This document shows, one piece after another, positions 36,845-45,458 of a stretch of DNA of 64,000 nucleotides. A model generated the notes under the pieces. It had not been told where the DNA came from. It saw nothing but the letters and a program-made list of their open reading frames with translations, and did no database searches. This DNA comes from Emticicia sp. CRIBPO. Its GTDB lineage: Bacteria > Bacteroidota > Bacteroidia > Cytophagales > Spirosomataceae. A program made the position numbers and the translations under genes. The stretch spans positions 186,001-250,000 of the forward strand of contig NZ_JAAAKV010000007.1 of assembly GCF_009905725.1 (NCBI RefSeq), given 5' to 3'. Positions within the stretch are counted from its first letter, which is position 1; the number at the start of each line of letters is the position of its first letter.

Positions 36845-37912
36845 TTGGAGAACATTTCAGACAGCCGGCACAAAGGACGGGGGGCAAAATTCAATGCCGC
36901 CAACAAGTTTCTTGCGAACCAGTATGAGCCGGATGAGGACGCTTACCTGGAAGATGATGAGTTCCCGTCTCCGAAAATCAAAACCAAATACCTGGTTGAA
37001 AATGCCAAAAAAGTAATCAACGTGACGGACAGTCCGGATATGCGGGGGGCTTTGTATGTCAACCCATACCAGGGCTGTGAGCATGGCTGTATTTATTGTT
37101 ATGCCCGCAATTCACACGAATATTACGGATACTCTGCTGGGATAGATTTTGAATCTAAAATAATGATCAAAAAGAATGCTGCAGAGCTGATAGAAAAGAA
37201 ATTCATGTCCAAAAACTGGGTCTGTAAACCCATCAGCCTCTCAGGAAATACTGATTGCTACCAACCCGCAGAAAAGAAATTTAAAATCACCAGGCAGATT
37301 CTTGAAGTCTGCCTTAAATACCGGAATCCTGTCGGTGTGCTGACCAAAAACGCCCTGGTACTCCGGGATATTGATCTGCTTGAAAAAATGGCGGATTTGG
37401 GGTTGGTACAGGTACTTTTCTCTATCACCACATTCAACGAGGAACTCCGGCAGGCCATGGAGCCCCGGACGGTTACCGCAGACAGGCGACTGAAAGTCAT
37501 GAAAAAACTGTATGATGCAGGTATTCCAGTGGGCGTCATGACCGCCCCGATCATACCTGGACTGAATGATCATGAAATCCCGAAGCTGGTTGAAGCCGCA
37601 GCAAATGCCGGGGCAGCTTTTGCGGGGTACACGGTGGTAAGGCTGAACGGTTCTATTGCCGTACTCTTTGAAGACTGGATCCGCACGGCTTTTCCGGACA
37701 AGGCCGACAAAGTGCTTCACCAGATTGCGGAATGCCACGGCGGCAAACTCAACGATTCACGGTTCGGATTGAGGATGTCGGGAGAAGGTCCGCTGGCTGA
37801 AAACATAAAATCAATGCACAGGATAGCCAGGGAAAGATACATGAAAGACCGGAGGCTCCCTCCTATGAATACTTCGGGTTTTATCCGTGACGGGCAACTG
37901 AATTTGTTTTAA
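36845..37912 (+). CDS. PA0069-family radical SAM protein
   Basis: The 355-residue protein carries the radical SAM cluster motif CEHGCIYCYAR and the family block GALYVNPYQGCEHGC. The N-terminal KGRGAKFNAANKF matches the conserved GRGA start of PA0069 proteins and supports the TTG at 36845 as the start codon; no ATG lies before residue 65 in frame. The fold is related to spore photoproduct lyase. The substrate of the PA0069 group is not established, although DNA repair has been suggested for relatives. It stands alone, followed by two tandem hairpins. Confidence 0.9.
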   Translation: MENISDSRHKGRGAKFNAANKFLANQYEPDEDAYLEDDEFPSPKIKTKYLVENAKKVINVTDSPDMRGALYVNPYQGCEHGCIYCYARNSHEYYGYSAGIDFESKIMIKKNAAELIEKKFMSKNWVCKPISLSGNTDCYQPAEKKFKITRQILEVCLKYRNPVGVLTKNALVLRDIDLLEKMADLGLVQVLFSITTFNEELRQAMEPRTVTADRRLKVMKKLYDAGIPVGVMTAPIIPGLNDHEIPKLVEAAANAGAAFAGYTVVRLNGSIAVLFEDWIRTAFPDKADKVLHQIAECHGGKLNDSRFGLRMSGEGPLAENIKSMHRIARERYMKDRRLPPMNTSGFIRDGQLNLF

Positions 37913-37920
37913 CCACATGA

Positions 37921-37947
37921 CTAAAGGTAAAATCTTTAGGTTTTTTT
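37921..37947 (+). terminator. Weak first terminator after the radical SAM gene
   Basis: Arms CTAAAG (37921-37926) and CTTTAG (37934-37939) are followed by seven T. Confidence 0.5.
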
Positions 37948-37966
37948 AGGGTTAGATGTTAAATCT

Positions 37967-37996
37967 CCCCGGGAAATTTTCCGGGGTTATTTTTTA
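37967..37996 (+). terminator. Strong second terminator after the radical SAM gene
   Basis: Arms CCCCGG (37967-37972) and CCGGGG (37981-37986) are followed by TTATTTTTTA. Confidence 0.8.
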
Positions 37997-38012
37997 TCCG
38001 GCGTTTTTAAGC

Positions 38013-38045
38013 AAAAAAAGCCACCCCATAAAATGAGGTGGTTTT
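38013..38045 (-). terminator. Terminator of the coiled-coil protein gene
   Basis: On the minus strand, CCACCTCAT and ATGGGGTGG (38041-38033 and 38029-38021) pair with one G-U and are followed by seven T, 23 bases after the stop codon. Confidence 0.8.
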
Positions 38046-38067
38046 AAGTTGACCCTATCCCTAACTA

Positions 38068-39021
38068 CTAAAAAAACCAAAAGCTGTTCCTTAATCTGAA
38101 CTCCACAGAACCAAGGTAGTCATCTTTTGTATAAACTTTAGCGGTGTAAACACCCGCTTTAAGCTTTTCTGAAACCGGCACATCAAAGGTGACTACATTT
38201 GAACCCTGGGCATAATCTACTACCTGGGTAGCATGCACCTGTACCGGTATAGTTTTTTCTATTGAATTAACACTTACTTCTTCATTCCAATTTTTCAGCG
38301 GCTCCATTTTCTCGTTAACAAGACTTAAGTAAACCGTTTGCTGATCTTTTACCCTTTCTTTCAGGTAAGTCGGAATGGTAAATGAAACTTTAACATTTTT
38401 TGTCTTTTTCGCTTTGGCGGTAAGTTTTTCATTACCTTTTGCAGATTCTACTTTGAAGTGGTCAGCCGGAGCTTCATAAATCACTTCTTTCAATTCAGCC
38501 TGCAATCCGTTATAATCATTGGTCAGCGTACCATATTTAGTTTCCCATTCTGAGATCTGTTGTTTCTGCTGAGCAATATTTTCTTCAAGAATCGGAATAT
38601 TTTTCAACTCTTCTTCAAGTGCCAGTTTCATCTGTGTCAATTCAGCCAACTGAGTCTCTACAGCGGCCAGTTGTTGTTTCTGATCTTCAGAAAGCGTTTT
38701 CAACCCGGCGAACTCATTTCTCAGCCTGTTCAGTTGCCTGTTTTTCTCAGCAATTGAAGCATTAGCACTTTCAAGTTTTGCGGTTAATTCGTCAATATTC
38801 TTAGTTTTCTCAACCAACTTCACTGAATACGTCTCCACTTCATCTCTCAACTCGTTTCTTACAGTATTTAAGGAATCAATCCTGGCCTTGGCAACTGTAT
38901 TTTTCGTAGTGTACTCATTTGCGTTCTGGTGCTCTATAACACCGTAGGCCAATGCTCCTGTAAATGCTAAACCTAACGCTCCGATCAGCCATGCAGATCT
39001 GTTACTTTCATTCGTGTTCAT
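38068..39021 (-). CDS. Membrane-anchored coiled-coil protein with C-terminal beta domain
   Basis: The 317-residue protein has one N-terminal membrane helix (about 11-28), a long coiled coil (about 40-175, heptads rich in Leu, Glu and Lys) and a beta-rich C-terminal domain (about 185-317) that ends in FWFF. No enzymatic motif is seen. It follows the 89-residue membrane protein gene by 42 bases and is convergent with the radical SAM gene. An envelope-spanning or tethering role is inferred from the layout; the family is not recognised. Confidence 0.8.
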   Translation of the reverse strand: MNTNESNRSAWLIGALGLAFTGALAYGVIEHQNANEYTTKNTVAKARIDSLNTVRNELRDEVETYSVKLVEKTKNIDELTAKLESANASIAEKNRQLNRLRNEFAGLKTLSEDQKQQLAAVETQLAELTQMKLALEEELKNIPILEENIAQQKQQISEWETKYGTLTNDYNGLQAELKEVIYEAPADHFKVESAKGNEKLTAKAKKTKNVKVSFTIPTYLKERVKDQQTVYLSLVNEKMEPLKNWNEEVSVNSIEKTIPVQVHATQVVDYAQGSNVVTFDVPVSEKLKAGVYTAKVYTKDDYLGSVEFRLRNSFWFF

Positions 39022-39063
39022 GATTGTGCTAGTTTAATTTAAAATTGTGATTTATTTTAGTGG

Positions 39064-39333
39064 TCAGTCCTTTCTGTTCTGCAGACGATTAATCCAGATT
39101 TCTCCTTTTTCGGTCACCTTATCCAGAAAACCTTTCAATATATTTCTGGAGATGGTGTATGTGTCGGATTCTTCGTCATAATAAATGGAAGCTGCGGGAT
39201 CATTTTTATAATCAGAGATTCTGTTCAGCACCCTTGACTCGTAACGGGTCTGCCGGCCCTTCCTCCAGGAAGCTACAGCCACTGCCGCCGATACGATCCC
39301 AAGTCCTAAAAAGATTCTTCCTGTCGCCTTCAT
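39064..39333 (-). CDS. Small YtxH-like membrane protein
   Basis: The 89-residue protein has one N-terminal hydrophobic segment (IFLGLGIVSAAVAVA) followed by a basic, helical tail, like short YtxH-type proteins. It probably forms an operon with the coiled-coil gene 42 bases downstream. The function is unknown. Confidence 0.7.
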   Translation of the reverse strand: MKATGRIFLGLGIVSAAVAVASWRKGRQTRYESRVLNRISDYKNDPAASIYYDEESDTYTISRNILKGFLDKVTEKGEIWINRLQNRKD

Positions 39334-39702
39334 TTTGATTATGATTTAAAACTCAAAACATCAAATTGTCTACGCTTTAAGGGAAAAAAATAATGTTCCT
39401 GTGAAAAACCCAGCCCTTTTCCCCAAAAAATGCGAAACAAATTCCCCACTTTGTGGATTTTTGTTGAAATTCCACAATTCCACACCATCCTGTTTCTAAA
39501 TGACTGATTATTTGAGAGCTTATTACTACTAGTACGTGGCAAACCTTATTTGGATGCTTAGAGTATTCAAAAATTCACTCCAGCGGAACGGATGTTTTAA
39601 CAGGGAATGCAGAGGAAGCATTATGTCTTCTGATAAACAAGGGTAATTGCGACACACCATTACCCGGACTCTAAAATTTTCATATCCTAAATAATAACAC
39701 TT
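39334..39702. other. Intergenic region before the OmpA-like gene
   Basis: No gene or consensus promoter was recognised. TCCACA occurs at 39471-39476 and 39479-39484, and its inverse TGTGGA at 39452-39457. This small repeat/inverted-repeat cluster could be an operator. Short open frames here lack features of coding sequence. Confidence 0.35.
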
Positions 39703-40419
39703 ATGACCACTGTAAGAAAAATTTCGACCCATAGCTTTTCAAAAGTTATGATGATACTGGCCACCATCTTCCTGATGTCGTCTTGTAATTCTTTGAAAAA
39801 ACTGACAAGAGAACAAAAAGGAGCACTCATCGGTGTGGGAGCAGGAGCAGCAGCCGGAGCGGCCATTGGCTCAAAATCTAAAAATCCAGCTGTTTATGCC
39901 ATTGTCGGATCTGCTGTCGGCGGCATCGGCGGGGCGGTAATCGGACGATATATGGACAAGCAGGCTGAAAAACTGGAAAGGGAACTCGGCAATACCGCGG
40001 AAGTTGAACGTGTGGGAGAAGGTATCAAAATCACAATGGACTCAGGTATTTTGTTTGCAACCGACTCTTATAATTTATCAGCCAAGTCTAAAAGCAGTCT
40101 TGAGAAACTGTCTGCCACATTAAAAGAATATCCTGATACCGAAATTCTGGTAGCAGGCCATACAGACAATACAGGCACAGAAGCCTATAACCTGAGGCTT
40201 TCTGAAAAAAGAGCAGACGCTGTTTCTGATTTTTTATCTGCCAATGGTGTGAAACGCACCCGTCTTGTTGTAAAAGGTTACGGAGAATCAGCTCCTTCTT
40301 TTGACAACAACACAGAATCGGGACGTGACAAAAACAGAAGAGTGGAGATGGCTATCGTGGCCAACGACAAGTTGAAAAAAACAGCTAAATCAGAAGAATC
40401 CGTCTCACAGAATAATTAA
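39703..40419 (+). CDS. OmpA-family lipoprotein with glycine zipper
   Basis: The 238-residue protein has lipobox MSSC (Cys28) and a glycine-zipper segment (about 42-88: IGVGAGAAAGAAIG, VGGIGGAVIGRYMD). An OmpA peptidoglycan-binding domain occupies about 105-225 with the consensus VAGHTDNTGTEAYNLRLSEK. This matches YiaD-like proteins that tie the outer membrane to peptidoglycan. The porin-like gene follows after 28 bases and is probably co-transcribed. Confidence 0.93.
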   Translation: MTTVRKISTHSFSKVMMILATIFLMSSCNSLKKLTREQKGALIGVGAGAAAGAAIGSKSKNPAVYAIVGSAVGGIGGAVIGRYMDKQAEKLERELGNTAEVERVGEGIKITMDSGILFATDSYNLSAKSKSSLEKLSATLKEYPDTEILVAGHTDNTGTEAYNLRLSEKRADAVSDFLSANGVKRTRLVVKGYGESAPSFDNNTESGRDKNRRVEMAIVANDKLKKTAKSEESVSQNN

Positions 40420-40447
40420 TAACATAAACCACTAAATTTTCAAAATC

Positions 40448-41077
40448 ATGAAAAATCTCATTATTGCTTTCGTTACCCTATTGAGCGTCAACTGTGCCTT
40501 TGCACAAAACAAGAAGATTACGACCGGGATCAAGTTCGGTGCCAATTTATCACAGATTAAAAGTGACGGCAAAGGCCAGGCTTATTTTGAAAATGACGAA
40601 ACCCGTTCAGTAGGTTTCACAGGGGGTGTATTTGCCCGTTTCGGAAATAAATTCTTTATCCAGCCGGAGATCATGATATCAACCAAAGGAGGTAAACTGA
40701 CCGTCTTTGAAAGTGCACTTTTTGACACCAAAAAAACCATTGATTATCGTTCTACCTATCTTGATTTCCCGGTGTTGGTGGGGGGTAAAATAGGTGATGT
40801 GGTCAGATTGAATGTCGGACCGGTAGCCACTTTCCTGATCAACCAGGATGGTAAATTTAAAGATAACTTCAATGAAGAAAATGAACCGGCTTTCAGTAAG
40901 GCCATCCTGGGCTACCAGGCTGGTGTAGGGTTTGATATCGGCAGAATCAACCTGGATATGAGGTATGAAGGAAATGTCAACGATGTATTCAACATTGATT
41001 ACAACGACCAGCAAACTGCTTCAAAGTTTGCCGCCAAAGGAAACCTCTTCCTTTTCACCGTCGGGTTTGCGTTTTAA
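40448..41077 (+). CDS. PorT/porin-family outer-membrane beta-barrel protein
   Basis: The 209-residue protein has a signal peptide (about 1-19, ending AFAQ) and an eight-strand barrel pattern: GIKFGANLSQI at the first strand, YLDFPVLVGGKIG in the middle, YQAGVGFDIGRINLDMRYEG and LFLFTVGFAF at the end. This is the outer-membrane beta-barrel family common in the phylum. The role is unknown. It ends at a strong terminator. Confidence 0.9.
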   Translation: MKNLIIAFVTLLSVNCAFAQNKKITTGIKFGANLSQIKSDGKGQAYFENDETRSVGFTGGVFARFGNKFFIQPEIMISTKGGKLTVFESALFDTKKTIDYRSTYLDFPVLVGGKIGDVVRLNVGPVATFLINQDGKFKDNFNEENEPAFSKAILGYQAGVGFDIGRINLDMRYEGNVNDVFNIDYNDQQTASKFAAKGNLFLFTVGFAF

Positions 41078-41105
41078 ATTGTTTAAGTTAATATATACCT
41101 CAGAA

Positions 41106-41135
41106 AGCCACCGGGATGATCCCGGTGGCTTTTTT
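41106..41135 (+). terminator. Rho-independent terminator of the OmpA/barrel operon
   Basis: AGCCACCGGG and CCCGGTGGCT (41106-41115 and 41121-41130) form a perfect 10-base stem followed by TTTTTT. Confidence 0.9.
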
Positions 41136-41180
41136 AATGAGTATCGGGTAGAGAAAACCGTTTTCCCTTGTCTGTGTTTC

Positions 41181-41837
41181 TCACAAGTGTGCGTACCCAA
41201 GCCTTTCAAGGTCAGTTATATCTTTGGTAAGGTGAGTTTTGCCGTTGACAAGCACGTAAAGGTCGTCGCAGATATCTACCACCTGCCTGAACATGTGGTC
41301 GGTAATCAGGATGCCTTTGTTTTCCTTTTCAGAAAGGATCAGTTGTCTGATTTTATCGATGTGTAAGGGCATTACATGGGTGAACGGCTCGTCCATCAGT
41401 ACAAACCTGGTTTTGGAGGTCAGGATCACATACATTTCTATCAACCGCCGCTCTCCTCCTGAAAGCGTCTTAATGGCCGTTTTCTGACGCCCTGCAAATT
41501 CGGGCATAAACGCTTCAAGACCGGAATAGTCTGCTTCAAAATCAGAAAATATCCTTTCGAGGCTCAACGATCCGGGAATAAAATTAAACTGCGGAAGGTA
41601 GCTTATCAGGTGTGGGGAGTTGCACCCCAGGATATTATAAACCTTGTCAAATCTCACAGACCTGTTGTCTGTTTTCATCTGACCGTAAATGATTCTCATC
41701 AGGCAGCTTTTCCCGGCACCGTTCCTGCCCAGCAGGCCCGTCACTTTGCCGGTCTCACATTTGAGATAAATATCTGACAGTATACTCCTGTTACTGAACT
41801 CCATGGAAATGCCATCGGCTTCAAGAATATGCTTCAT
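41181..41837 (-). CDS. ABC transporter ATP-binding protein (LptB-like fold)
   Basis: The 218-residue ATPase has Walker A GRNGAGKSC, Q-loop YLPQF, signature LSGGERR, Walker B FVLMDEPF and H-loop ILITDH, so it should be active. Its start overlaps the stop of the small membrane protein gene by 4 bases (ATGA), the mark of a tightly coupled pair. No other permease or substrate-binding gene is nearby. Either the small protein is the transmembrane partner or the ATPase joins a permease coded elsewhere. The C-terminal part is short compared with drug exporters. Confidence 0.88.
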   Translation of the reverse strand: MKHILEADGISMEFSNRSILSDIYLKCETGKVTGLLGRNGAGKSCLMRIIYGQMKTDNRSVRFDKVYNILGCNSPHLISYLPQFNFIPGSLSLERIFSDFEADYSGLEAFMPEFAGRQKTAIKTLSGGERRLIEMYVILTSKTRFVLMDEPFTHVMPLHIDKIRQLILSEKENKGILITDHMFRQVVDICDDLYVLVNGKTHLTKDITDLERLGYAHL

Positions 41838-42133
41838 TGGCTGCGATAAAGTAGGTATAAAATGGTAAGAAACAGGATGAAATCAAAACTGAAGGTAACG
41901 GTGAACAGCAACTTTTTTGAAAGACCGAGGTTCTGGTAATAATAAAACTCCTTCTGCTTATACGAACTCGTAAAATAGTAGATGATCCCGAGTGTGAATA
42001 CCTTGAACCAGAACAGCGAGGAGAAGGTAACCACACCATATCTTTTGAAGATATCATAACAACAGTAGGTGATTACCGAAGAAACAAACAGGAAATTATA
42101 ATAAAAGGTAATGATCAGTCTTATTTTCTTCAT
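41834..42133 (-). CDS. Small membrane protein paired with the ABC ATPase
   Basis: From the ATG at 42133 the protein has 99 residues (the frame is open to 42241, but the extra part lacks membrane character and is poor in coding features). It has three likely membrane helices (ITFYYNFLFVSSVITY; FWFKVFTLGIIYYF; LLFTVTFSFDFILFLTILYL) joined by a Tyr- and Lys-rich loop (SSYKQKEFYYYQNLGLSKK). The overlap with the ATPase suggests they function together. The family is not recognised. Confidence 0.75.
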   Translation of the reverse strand: MKKIRLIITFYYNFLFVSSVITYCCYDIFKRYGVVTFSSLFWFKVFTLGIIYYFTSSYKQKEFYYYQNLGLSKKLLFTVTFSFDFILFLTILYLLYRSQ

Positions 42134-42379
42134 AGTTTTTGGTCGCGTTGGAAAAACGGATATGCCGTGACCGCCGGGCATCGAAAAAACATTTCTTTTC
42201 CCTTCGTGCATTCTCCGGCTTCCGTACCCCTTTTCTCCCATAAATATACGCTTCGCAAAACCGGTATTATCCTGCTGAAGAGCATATTAAGAAACTTTAA
42301 GATTTCTCCCAAAAACAAAAACCGTTATCAAGTCATTTCTGATCCCAACAACGGCTTTGCAATCTAACCTAATCAAATA

Positions 42380-44278
42380 TTATCTTCCGGCTCGTCTCTC
42401 GAGTTCTGCTCTTTTCAAAGTAATTAAATGTCCGATAGGTTTTCCTGCCCTGTAAGTAACCACACGAAGGGTTATCGGCCCGTCCGGTAGCTCAACAGTC
42501 TTGTCGAATTTTGTTGAGAACTGGTCCGGCATCGTATCATCAATAGAATAAAAAATGTCCAGACCCGGCACTTCCGATTCAAGGGTCAGCGTCAGTTTTC
42601 CGTCATTGACAGAAGTTTTCACAATCGCATCGTACATCGCTTTTGAGTAATTGACTTCTTTGATATCCGAACGTTCAAAATGGGTCTCTACTCTCTTTAC
42701 AAAATTCTCCCAGTTTTTTGATTCCTTCGGCGACCAGAAAATGTCAGCCAAAGCCCATCCACGCGGGTAGGTCATGTATTCCGCATACCTCAGTGTAGGA
42801 ATCTGCTCCGTCCAGAGGTTGCCTTGTCCACCCAGGATTCTTTTCGGATCAACCCCATCAGGAACGGGCTCGAAACTGTAGCTTTTGCTGAGTCTTAAAC
42901 CGGCATAAATAGGCGGATCAACCGAATTCTCTCCCTGGTTATAGTCAATGTAGGCAAATGTAGTCGGTGTCATGATCACATCATGGCCCATATGTGCGGC
43001 TTCAATTCCTCCTTTCACACCTCTCCAGCTCATCAGTGTCGCTTCAGGAGAGATGCCGCCTTCCAGGATTTCATCCCAGCCCAGAAATTTCTTGCCTTTG
43101 CTTTTAAGTATTTTTTCCACCCTGTTCATAAAGTATCCCTGAAGGTCTTCTACATGTCTGATGCCCAGTTTTTTCATGAGTGCCTGGCACCCCGGATCTG
43201 CCGCCCAGTAGCCTTTGTAGCATTCATCACCCCCCACATGGATATATTTGCCCGGAAATAAATCTGCCACTTCTGTGAATACCTTGTCCAGAAACTCATA
43301 CACTTTCTCATCCGACGGGTTAAGGGTATTCTCAAAATTCACTTTAAAAGTACCGTTGCCGTACCAGTCTGCAATTGAAATGCCGGGGTTAACAAAAGTT
43401 TTCGGGTCTTTTTTGGTACTCAGCTCAGGATAAGCCGCAATAGCCGCCATGCTATGTCCCGGTACATCTATTTCAGGAACAATGGTCACGTTTCTTTCCG
43501 CTGCATATTTAACGATCTCACGGATATCTTCATGGGTATAAAAACCTCCGACAGTCGCTTTTTCACCCGGTTTAGGGGCAGGCAGCCTGCTGCCGAAATG
43601 GCCCGAACGGGGTACACGCCATGCTCCCACTTCTGTCAGTTTAGGCAATGATTTGATCTCGATTCTCCAGCCCTCATCATCGGTCAGGTGCCAGTGAAAA
43701 ACGTTGTATTTCAGTTTTGATATCTCATCGATGTATTTTTTGACGTCTTCTTTCACAAAGAAATTACGGCTCACGTCGAGCATGATCCCTCTCCAGCTAA
43801 AACGCGGATAATCAGTAATTTTAACCGCAGGAACAGTCCAGGCCACTTTCGCCACCGACTTGCTTTCCACTTCTTTCGGAAACAACTGAAGCAAGGTCTG
43901 AACCCCATAATATAATCCGGCAGTTTGATTGGCAGATAATTTTACGGTTTTAGGTGTCACTTCCAGGGCGTATCCTTCGCTTCCCAGCTGTGTATTTTCA
44001 GCAGTATTGAGGCTTATCGCAATAGCATTGGCAGCCCCCGGATTAGCCTGTTTTGCCGCCAGGTTAAAGCCGCTCACAAGGCTGAGTTTTTGTGAAAGGG
44101 CCTCAGCATAAGACTTGCTCTCAGGCTTATCGTATGTAAAAACTGTATTTTTATTTAAAGTAAAACTCCCGGACCGGGTCAGAACTTCGACAGGTTGAGG
44201 AATAATGTGGATTGGATTATTCTGAGCACGGGCTGCTCCAAATGCCAGCAAGAGGACAATGAGTTGAATTTTCTTCAT
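42380..44278 (-). CDS. Beta-N-acetylhexosaminidase, GH20
   Basis: The 632-residue protein has a signal peptide (about 1-18, ending ARAQ). A GH20b beta-sandwich (about 22-155) precedes the TIM-barrel catalytic domain (about 158-510). The catalytic pair is Asp351-Glu352 in HVGGDECYKGYW, and other conserved blocks are FSWRGIMLDVSRNFF and HWHLTDDEGWRIEIKSLP. It removes terminal GlcNAc or GalNAc from chitin-like or glycoconjugate oligosaccharides in the periplasm or at the surface. It is a single gene; the length is typical for Bacteroidota members with a C-terminal beta domain. Confidence 0.96.
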   Translation of the reverse strand: MKKIQLIVLLLAFGAARAQNNPIHIIPQPVEVLTRSGSFTLNKNTVFTYDKPESKSYAEALSQKLSLVSGFNLAAKQANPGAANAIAISLNTAENTQLGSEGYALEVTPKTVKLSANQTAGLYYGVQTLLQLFPKEVESKSVAKVAWTVPAVKITDYPRFSWRGIMLDVSRNFFVKEDVKKYIDEISKLKYNVFHWHLTDDEGWRIEIKSLPKLTEVGAWRVPRSGHFGSRLPAPKPGEKATVGGFYTHEDIREIVKYAAERNVTIVPEIDVPGHSMAAIAAYPELSTKKDPKTFVNPGISIADWYGNGTFKVNFENTLNPSDEKVYEFLDKVFTEVADLFPGKYIHVGGDECYKGYWAADPGCQALMKKLGIRHVEDLQGYFMNRVEKILKSKGKKFLGWDEILEGGISPEATLMSWRGVKGGIEAAHMGHDVIMTPTTFAYIDYNQGENSVDPPIYAGLRLSKSYSFEPVPDGVDPKRILGGQGNLWTEQIPTLRYAEYMTYPRGWALADIFWSPKESKNWENFVKRVETHFERSDIKEVNYSKAMYDAIVKTSVNDGKLTLTLESEVPGLDIFYSIDDTMPDQFSTKFDKTVELPDGPITLRVVTYRAGKPIGHLITLKRAELERRAGR

Positions 44279-44590
44279 GAATGCTTGAAATAATTACGGG
44301 TAAAGATTGAATTTGTTAACCAAAAATAATGATTTATTTCGAAAAGCAATGGCTAGTTTTTAAATTTTTTTAAAAATAACAATTCCCTTCCTGCTGCGTT
44401 AATTAGGTTAATTAAAGAAAAAGTTGACTAATATCATTTTACAAAAGAAGCAGATCGCTTTAGTTTGGAAATTAAAAGAATTGGAGGCTGTCTTGAAACC
44501 ATTTTCTAACCGGAATGGTTTTTTAAAGAAGTACAGAGTACAATGAATATCTTACTTTTCTTATTTGTAGAACTTTCATGATTATATTTT
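44279..44590. other. Intergenic region between hexosaminidase and JmjC-like genes
   Basis: AT-rich divergent region. On the minus strand TATTTTTG (44328-44321) fits the -7 consensus for the hexosaminidase gene, but no TTTG lies at the right distance. No gene, RNA or hairpin was recognised. Confidence 0.4.
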
Positions 44591-45445
44591 ATGCAGCTAT
44601 TACCCATAGACAGACGAAGTAATCTGAGCCGCGAGGAATTCATCGAAAATTACCTTAAACCAAAACGTCCCGTTGTTTTTACGGATCTGGCAAAAGACTG
44701 GCCGGCTCTCAGTAAGTGGACTTTTGAATGGCTCAGAGATAACCACGGAGATTTGGAGGTTCCTCTTTTCGACAACAATGTTCATAACTCAAAAAGTTAT
44801 TACCAGGCCGCAAAAACCATGCGTTTCGGTGATTATCTCAGCTTAATCGAAAAAGGTCCCAGCGATCTCAGAATATTCTTATTCGACATTTTCAAAAAAG
44901 CCCCTGAGCTCAAAAGCGATATCCGCTTCCCGACCATCATGGACGGCTTTCTGAAAAGTTACAAGTTTATGTTTTTCGGAGGTCAGAACTCCGTTGTGAA
45001 CCTGCATTACGACATGGATTGCTCCCATGTTTTTCTGACACAGTTCCAGACCAGGAAACAAATCATCCTGTTTTCTCCGGAAGACAGTGAGAAAATCTAC
45101 CACCACCCGTACACTGTGCAGAGCCACATTGATCCGCTTAAACCGGATTATGAGAAGTTTCCGGCACTTAAAAATGTAAAGGGGTATGAAGCCATTATCG
45201 GTCACGGAGAAACGATATTCATGCCTTCACTCTGGTGGCATTATATCAAATATGTGGACGGTGGTTTCAGTGTAGCCTTAAGAGCCAATGACTCTGTATT
45301 TACACAGGTGAGAGGCGGTTATAACCTGGTTCGTCATACCGTTATCGACAAAGGGATGAATTTCCTGATGGGTGAAAACTGGAAAAAATGGAAAGAAAAG
45401 AAAGCCATTGAAAATGCACAGGAAGCCTTGAAAGAAGAAGCCTGA
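44591..45445 (+). CDS. Cupin-8/JmjC-like Fe(II)/2-oxoglutarate oxygenase family protein
   Basis: The 284-residue protein begins with the family N-terminus (LSREEFIENYLKPKRPVVF) and has the cupin iron ligands His139 and Asp141 (LHYDMD) and distal His217 (LWWHYIKY). Family members hydroxylate proteins such as ribosomal proteins or small molecules; the substrate here is unknown. The start is an isolated ATG with no promoter consensus. The transcript ends in a terminator that overlaps the convergent ABC exporter gene. Confidence 0.85.
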   Translation: MQLLPIDRRSNLSREEFIENYLKPKRPVVFTDLAKDWPALSKWTFEWLRDNHGDLEVPLFDNNVHNSKSYYQAAKTMRFGDYLSLIEKGPSDLRIFLFDIFKKAPELKSDIRFPTIMDGFLKSYKFMFFGGQNSVVNLHYDMDCSHVFLTQFQTRKQIILFSPEDSEKIYHHPYTVQSHIDPLKPDYEKFPALKNVKGYEAIIGHGETIFMPSLWWHYIKYVDGGFSVALRANDSVFTQVRGGYNLVRHTVIDKGMNFLMGENWKKWKEKKAIENAQEALKEEA

Positions 45446-45458
45446 GCATAAAACTTCA

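Noticed and set aside
39339-39732. Short minus-strand open frames between the YtxH-like and OmpA-like genes
   Set aside because: No signal peptide, membrane helix or family resemblance; one overlaps the start of the OmpA-like gene.
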